The notes below the pieces were generated by a model. The model worked only from the letters and a program-made list of their open reading frames with translations. It searched no databases and was not told where the DNA came from. A stretch of 22,899 bases of DNA from Aplysia californica (lineage: Eukaryota > Mollusca > Gastropoda > Aplysiida > Aplysiidae). Every line of letters starts with the position of its first letter. The first letter of the stretch is position 1. The translations under genes and the position numbers were made by a program. The stretch spans positions 81,848 to 104,746 of the forward strand of contig NW_004798490.1 in the NCBI RefSeq assembly GCF_000002075.1, read 5' to 3'. This document shows positions 17,270-22,899 of the stretch, piece after piece.

Positions 17270-18365
17270 ACTTCAGCAAACAAGAAGAGTAAAATAACAA
17301 CACAACAACAAAAATAGCAACAACTACAGTAAATTATCACTTACTTCTTGGATTTAGCCCCTATAGTGCCCCCGCCCCACACACTAACGCACACACATAA
17401 TAATATATAAACTCGCGCATGAAAAAGGTCACTAGTGTCAGTGAACTGTTATGCACAACTTGCTTTAAGTGAATTTTACATAATTTTACCGTATCATCGA
17501 CAAGCTACGTCGAACCTTTCTAGCTGAACCAACCTGTTCAGTGTTGAATAATAAATTCCCACAGCAAGACAAGGACACAGTACACTCCCCTCCCTTTCAC
17601 CCTCCAACCAACCGATCTACCCTTTTCTCCTTTTTGTTTCTTCCCAGAAACCGAACTCTAGTCCTTGGTATGCGAGACGAAGAGCCTTCTTAAACTATTT
17701 GATAAAAGAAAATAATTCGTTAAGTTACGAACCATTAATTGCTATGATGATATCTTTTTAAATAAAGAAAATTTGAGCAATTTCAGTTCGGAACCTACTT
17801 TAATAATTTCTACACCACCCATTTTCTGTGGGGTCACATACAATTGTGAGTCGTCGAGACGTCGGGTATAAGTTGTTACCCTTTGAATTTATTATAAAAC
17901 TGGCTAGGCCTCCTTTCGTTGAAAGGAATGATCGGTGCATTAACATCAACTGAAAGTCATTGGCCTACTATATTTACACTCCACTGGAATGGAGCAATAA
18001 ATCCTGAGAGATGCAAAAAAATTGGAAGGGTTGGATATAGTGATGTATAGATCTAGATTTATTCTCTATTCCGCTTTCGTGGTTGTACACTCCAGAATTT
18101 CAGAACTGCACACGGCTAATGAACGGAAACCTCACTTATTTACAATGGCGTCTTAGAAGATGGACTTTCCCAAGATTAGATCTAAACGAAACTAATGAAA
18201 AACTGAAAACTAAACTACAGTGACTTCAGGCTCCTCAATAGAACTGTGCACTCTTTATATGATTCTGGACCACAATTAATTTTGCCAACTTCGAAAGTTA
18301 AGTGGTTCCGAAGTTTTAGGCGGCCAAAGTGACGAACTTTCACAAGTATAATATGTATAGATATA
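17270..18365. other. No feature recognised
   Basis: AT-rich DNA with short pyrimidine tracts. A possible acceptor (TTTCTTCCCAG near 17647) has no convincing exon behind it. Confidence 0.5.
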
Positions 18366-18369
18366 AGAA

Positions 18370-18433
18370 TGGGAGAGGGGAAAACGGGGAAAGGGAGGAG
18401 GGGTGTATGGGCGGGGGGTGGAGGGGGGGGGGA
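18370..18433 (+). repeat. G-rich tract, G-quadruplex candidate
   Basis: Successive runs of three or more G (GGGAGAGGGG, CGGGGAAAGGG, AGGGG, GCGGGGGG, GAGGGGGGGGGG) with short loops, enough for several alternative four-run quadruplexes. Confidence 0.75.
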
Positions 18434-19540
18434 TGGCAGGCTCAAATTGATCTTTACCCTCTTTGGCTCTTCAGAGCAGCTGAGTGTCGTGTCCTGATTG
18501 CTGGCCGGCAACGTGATCTGTTTTGTAAACGAGAACAACGTCCTCTTTTGAAACAAAGCTACTTTTATAAAACTATTCGAACTATCAAGTATCTCTTTCA
18601 GTAATCACAAAGGATTTATGAGACTTCCAGTCCTTCTTTTCCTACAGCGGAAACGAGTCGTCAGACCACATTATCGTTGAAAGGGCTAGTTAAGATCTTA
18701 TTAGAATCGTTTTCCGAAGCGGCAACCCATTGTGGAGGGGGAAAGGGGTTGGTTTAGACAGTCTTGGACAGTGTCATTACACACTGTAATATTAAAAGTA
18801 CGGGGTGTGGGTTGGGGGGGGGGGGGTAGATGACTGTCTGTAATGGAGATTGTCTTAAACGTATGATCATAGTTGAGAGTCTACTCTTTATCCCCGCCCC
18901 ACTGTCACATGTATTCTTATTTATTTATACTCGCACCAAAAGTTACAATTTGGAAAAACAAATATGGAGTTCAACTGTACTCAAGAAAATGGTAGTATGA
19001 AGTTGGAAGGACACAAACCCAAGATTGAAAGCTAAGGCTAGATGATGCTTCACTCTCCTAAAACAAAACCAAAAACAAAAACAAAAACAAAAACAAAAAC
19101 AAAAACCCATCCAAAACATAAAAAAGGAAAAAAAGGAAAGTACTTGACAAAGCACACGTTAGGTTGTAGATGTCTCCACCAGCGCCGATAAAGGTAATAT
19201 TCAGGTTATCTTTTTTTCCTACAGAAGTTCATTTAGGACAAGCTTTGCTTCTCCTCTTTGCGTACAAGATACGCTACTTCCTAAAAACTGTATCAAATTC
19301 ATGGAATATCAATGATGTGGCTAAGGGCGATTTGAGGGATTTTTTAAAATGTTCGTTTTGATTTATTTTGTTTTTACTTCTTTTCTTTTTTGTTCTGGGT
19401 TCCATAAACAAAACCCGAGAATGATCGATCTCGCAATGTATTATGTATAATTATTATATTATTATCTTCTTGGGAAAACTCAGGAAAGCTGAACAAAAAA
19501 TTAGAGTGAAGACGAGTACATGAAGACTTAGATCTAGTAC
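18434..19540. other. No gene recognised; simple repeats
   Basis: Contains a G12 run near 18815-18826 and (AAAAAC)n at 19060-19107. A plus-strand frame at 19170-19361 has no recognisable content. Confidence 0.5.
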
Positions 19541-19640
19541 GGCGTCGTTGGTTTAGTGGTTATCGAAATCTCAATAGTTAGGTCGTAGGTTCGAATTCCG
19601 TCAGGAGTGCGTTTCTGTTTCAGTTGCCTACCTTTATTGC
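19541..19640 (+). mobile_element. tRNA-derived SINE head
   Basis: Box A TGGTTTAGTGG (19549-19559) and box B GGTTCGAATTC (19588-19598) with tRNA-like spacing, preceded by GGCGTCG. The body after 19640 is not recognisable and no tail is seen, so it is probably truncated. Confidence 0.65.
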
Positions 19641-19789
19641 AGCCCTTCATTTTTTAAATATATAAATAGAGCTATTACTTCAGCTATAGCTATGTTTGTA
19701 CTTTATGCCATTTAGTCATGTCACAGCCGTTTGTTTCAATTTGAAATACACTTTGAAAAAGCGAGTATAGGCTATATGGGGTAACAATG

Positions 19790-20263
19790 GAATGATGGGT
19801 ATCATCATCATCATTGCCTTTCTCACCCTGGATCAGGATATAGGCCACGAACAAACACCTTCCACCTTTCCCTATCCTGGGCTAGTCGCTTGATGTCACT
19901 CCACGTCTTCCCCTGCTTCATACATGGTGGGAACATTCCACGACGCAATCCGGAGAGACTTTTTCGACAGAGAAGGTTTCGGGTCCTTTCGGCTTTGTAC
20001 GCTGCCCTTCATTGTTACTGCTGTTGCAAAAGCTCCTCCGTCTCCCAAGATGGAAAATATAAGGCGTGTTTGTTCGTTTTTCTATAACTTTCCTTTTTAA
20101 CTGGGTCGGGTAGTTGGCCCTCCGCAAACTGGCACTTTTCGAGTGGCCAGACCTATGCACCTTTAGTGACCTCTTACGACATGCATTATCACAGCAGGTG
20201 TATTCTTCACTCCCCCATAGTAAAACTATGGGACTCCCACCTGCAGGGGCGAATGATGGGTAT
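19790..20263 (-). mobile_element. Internally deleted LINE with 13-bp target duplication
   Basis: GAATGATGGGTAT occurs at 19790-19802 and again at 20251-20263 and flanks a 448-bp insert. On the minus strand the insert starts GCCCCTGCAGGTGGGAGTCC and ends in (GAT)n. ATG at 20012 opens a 38-codon frame containing LRIASWNVPTMYEAG, the start of a LINE endonuclease domain, ending at 19896. Overlapping it, 19921-19823 encodes KTWSDIKRLAQDRERWKVFV and a stop, which resembles a LINE ORF C-terminus. The whole endonuclease and reverse transcriptase core is absent between them. It is therefore a short non-autonomous derivative that keeps both ends. Confidence 0.82.
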
Positions 20264-20275
20264 GCAGTGAGTTAA

Positions 20276-20699
20276 AGCAATCGTACAAGAAAAGAACGAC
20301 AGTGGTCCACACGAGCACGTGGAAGAATTAAGGCAGCAGTCCTGAATATCTTACTTGTGACTAATGCTGTTTTTCGCGACTGAGGTCGTCAAGTGTACCC
20401 AGCTAGCTATTCACACTCGCTGTGTTGAGGGAACGTCTATCCCTTTCTCGAACTCCGATGTCTTCACCGAGAAGACAGTCAGGTGGGGGGCTGTGTTGAA
20501 ATAGCCTTAATCGGGCCATGAATTTTATTGTTTAATCCCCCCCCCTCCCCCAGAAAAAATCTCTAGACCCAAAAGCTGAACGTTCTTTTTAATAAACCAA
20601 ACCAAACCAAACAAAACACGTCTAAACAGAAATAGACATGGGAAGGAGCAAACAAACAAACAAACACGACTACGGAGCTATTCGAAAGAGAGGGAAACA
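20276..20699. other. No gene recognised
   Basis: Contains a C-rich stretch (CCCCCCCCCTCCCCC, about 20537-20551) and AAAC-type repeats (20599-20665). Nothing else identified. Confidence 0.5.
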
Positions 20700-21020
20700 G
20701 AAGAAAAAAAACTCGGCAAAAAACGTATTAGCGGAGGAATGTGCCGAGAGCGAGAAAGACCTCACTAAACGGAAGTGACGTCAGGTTTTATTCCCTTTTT
20801 CGCCTCCGGGGCTGAACCCAGCGCTACGAAGCCGCACAAATTCCGGGGTCACCAGCACAGGAATTCAGAGGAGAAATCTCCCACGAGTGGCGGGCCGGCA
20901 CGAAGTCCAGTCCGTCTCCGTCTCTGGACGATCTTGTAGGGCTTCGCTGCCTTCCGGCTACCGCTCCCATCTCTCCCCGTGTACTCCAAGCTCAGCGGCG
21001 TGGCCCCAGCTCAGAATAAG
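20700..21020. promoter_or_regulatory. CpG-rich promoter-like island with composite ETS/CRE site
   Basis: The most GC- and CpG-rich stretch of the window. It holds CGGAAGTGACGTCA (20770-20783), an ETS site fused to a full cAMP-response element, a pairing known from promoters of widely expressed genes. A second ETS core, CTTCCGG, lies near 20951. No adjacent exon is certain. If transcription runs rightward, the exons would be beyond this window or non-coding here; leftward, the frame at 20824-20970 is a candidate first exon. Confidence 0.5.
20824..20970 (-). CDS. Possible first exon or short ORF in the CpG island
   Basis: A 48-codon frame begins MGAVAGRQRSPTRSSRDGDG with an excellent start context (GAGATGG) and an upstream in-frame stop. 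It could be a first coding exon ending at a GTGACC donor near 20840. No matching downstream exon was found and I recognise no protein. Chance is a serious alternative in GC-rich DNA. Confidence 0.2.
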   Translation of the reverse strand: MGAVAGRQRSPTRSSRDGDGLDFVPARHSWEISPLNSCAGDPGICAAS

Positions 21021-21050
21021 ACTTGGTGCGACACGTTAAGTTTGCTCATC

Positions 21051-21076
21051 TCTAGTCTAGTCTAGTCTAGTCTAGT
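21051..21076. repeat. TCTAG microsatellite, five units
   Basis: Five perfect TCTAG units immediately left of the diverged repeat copy at 21076. Confidence 0.95.
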
Positions 21077-21259
21077 ATCGCTACCTTAAAATTACAACGT
21101 TCTATCTGCTCAGTAGATATCTACTTATTTTTGAGAAATCTGACGTCAAAGATGTTGGGTTTCGCAACATGTCAAGCTTTTTCGAATGCATTTCTTTGAA
21201 TTATCTTGATGACGGCGCCGAATAATCTTACGGTTTTGACAGAGCAGCAGACAGAAAAT
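21076..21259 (+). repeat. Diverged direct repeat, copy A
   Basis: Shares with 22052-22234, in the same order, CGCTAC, ATTACAA, TTGA/TCTGACGTCAAAGA, CATGTCAAGCTTTTTC, AATGCA, TCTTGAT, AATAATCTTACG and TTTTGA. Family unknown; no coding potential. Confidence 0.75.
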
Positions 21260-21949
21260 CAAAATTTGGTTTTTACCTCATGGTCATAGTAACCCAAAGG
21301 GCCAGAAATGCCTCTCAGAACTTTGTAATTCTAAGTGTAGCAGCAGCACACGTCGTGTTCGATTATGTCCTTTTGGTCAAATATTATATTCTAGCCATTG
21401 GGGGTAAACTCAAAGACTTGTGTTACAATAACCTAGACCCTGCTCTCTGACGTGTTTCTGGTTTACTGTGGAGCACACCATTTTGGAGCCGAATGACGTG
21501 CAAGGGGCAGAGGTACCCCAAGCAGATAGCTTTAGCGAGACTGATGCTTTGCCATTCGTTTTGGGTGTTGTTGTTTGCTCCCGTAGTGTGCACGCTTTGC
21601 AACGAAGTTTTGATTAGCAGTTGAGGGCGAAAAGCCTCATTCATGGTAGTACACGGTTTAGATTATTATAATTCAAAGTGTACGGTTACACAATTTAAAA
21701 AAAATTGTAATGAATTTGAACTAATTTTGGTGTGTCAATTGGACCTCGAAGCCCACAGGCTTCTATTTCAAATTAATTAAGTCAAGGTAACCCAAATTTT
21801 CTCGGTTGCCGTGAGTGTTTTGTATGCCTCCTTTGACACAATTTAGATCATTCAGGAGGCGGGATTTGACCCTATCTGTCAGAGTCAACCCCGGCTGAGA
21901 GGGGATCGATAACCCGAGAGAAAGACAGAGATATTCGATAAACATTCTC
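21260..21949. other. No gene recognised
   Basis: Between the two diverged repeats. The minus-strand frames at 21423-21644 and 21763-21954 have no identifiable domain and are likely part of repeats. Confidence 0.4.
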
Positions 21950-22020
21950 CCCACTCGGTCACGAACTCAGGTCTTGCGAGTGACACCGAAAGCGCCCAGC
22001 CGTTACATCACAGTATCATA
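21950..22020 (-). mobile_element. Possible degenerate tRNA-derived SINE head
   Basis: On the minus strand GATGTAACGGCTGGGCGCTT resembles box A with its anticodon arm, and GAGTTCGTGACC resembles box B at the usual distance. Both are imperfect, so this is tentative. The body would extend left to about 21770. Confidence 0.4.
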
Positions 22021-22051
22021 GACGCCGATATAGAGAAAGGAGACAACTTTA

Positions 22052-22234
22052 AGTCGCTACATTCGAATTACAAAGCTCTATATTATTATGCTGGGTACCT
22101 AGTTTTGATAATTTTGACGTCAAAGAATTTGAGTTTCACATCATGTCAAGCTTTTTCAAATGCAGGTCTTTGCATATCTTGATAACTACTCAGAATAATC
22201 TTACGATTTTGATATAATAGATAGATAATTCTGA
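22052..22234 (+). repeat. Diverged direct repeat, copy B
   Basis: Partner of 21076-21259, about 975 bp to the right. The best-kept blocks are TTGACGTCAAAGA, CATGTCAAGCTTTTTCAAAT and AATAATCTTACGATTTTGAT. Confidence 0.75.
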
Positions 22235-22735
22235 GGTAGCGAAGTGTCTACGCATTCCTCATGCACTTTCAAAATGTGTTGTTAGTAGATCCTTGACTTT
22301 CCGACCTAAATTAAGATGATTTTAAGGCTTTCCTTGCCATGTGACCCTAAATGGCAGTAGACAAAATGACGGAAAGACAAAGAACATTAATCGACTGCTT
22401 TTGTCTATTTTTATCGTGCAGTGTTATATAACAATCTTTTTAGCGTGGGTATGTCCTGTTGAAACAACCATAATCGTTTACAAAACCACATTGTGCAGAG
22501 ACTAGTAACATAATATAAGTCTACCAAGGACGCTTTTTCTAGTCCCCATTCTTCAGCTCTAACATGAACGGCTTTACTCTCGTTCTTTTTTTTTTTCTTT
22601 TCTTTTTTTTTCTCTTTTTTTCGTTGTCATAAAAAGGTCTTCCTTAATGCTGATCTAGGAAACCTGCTCAAACTCAAAGCAATCATTTTCACACTTTCAC
22701 ATTCGATGAATAGCGAAGAATTGTTTTTGATGGTG
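22235..22735. other. No gene recognised; T-rich tract
   Basis: AT-rich sequence with a T/C tract at 22586-22622. No reading frame or repeat recognised. Confidence 0.5.
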
Positions 22736-22827
22736 AGTGTTTATGTGCGTGAGAGTGTGGGAGAAAGAGTGTTGGTATGTGTGTGTATGTGTATGCTTGT
22801 GTGTGTATGCTTGTGTGTGTATGCTTA

Positions 22828-22859
<32 letters not shown>

Positions 22860-22899
22860 TGTGTATGTGCGTGCGAGTGTGTGTGTGTGTGTGTGTGTG
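22736..22899. repeat. TG microsatellite with TGTGTGTATGCT units
   Basis: (TG)n with three tandem copies of a TGTGTGTATGCT variant near 22775-22830. It continues past the right edge. Confidence 0.93.

Overview
The window looks like nuclear DNA of an invertebrate animal, probably a mollusc or another lophotrochozoan. It is AT-rich, has GT-AG introns of 0.3 to 2.3 kb, and is full of long microsatellites, tRNA-headed SINEs and broken LINEs. The species call is an inference from genome texture only. There is one assembly gap (10035-10244).

The left half (97-12287, minus strand) is one spliced gene. I assembled eleven coding exons by matching GT-AG sites, codon phase and protein logic. They give 442 residues and the gene runs off the left edge, so the C-terminus is missing. 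In order the protein has an N-terminal ubiquitin-like domain (residues 1-80), an acidic linker, four predicted membrane helices (about 131-147, 151-166, 186-212 and 231-255) with one glycosylation sequon between helices 3 and 4, and at least four armadillo-type repeats (from about 285 onward). The sequon, the hydrophobic segments and the two soluble domains all agree with one topology: both ends in the cytosol. I do not recognise a named orthologue. The start codon lies in a separate 33-nt exon that carries only the first beta-strand of the ubiquitin fold.

The introns hold a minisatellite touching a 3' splice site (1717-2035), an inverted-repeat pair (2364-2972), a LINE/SINE tail beside a long TG tract (6448-6727), a gapped tRNA-SINE (9968-10290), and an odd element in intron 1 built from hairpins and two 210-bp tandem units (11268-12023).

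The right half (about 12.4-22.9 kb) has no complete host gene that I can support. It holds a broken CR1/L2-type LINE 3' end (14315-15130, minus), SINEs at 16257 and 19541, and a 448-bp internally deleted LINE with a 13-bp target duplication (19790-20263, minus). It also has a CpG-rich promoter-like island with a composite ETS/CRE site (20700-21020), a pair of diverged direct repeats (21076-21259 and 22052-22234), a possible minus-strand SINE head (21950-22020), and large TTC, CA, AC and TG tracts.

The most interesting items are the ubiquitin-like/four-helix/armadillo protein, the ends-only LINE, and the hairpin element of intron 1.
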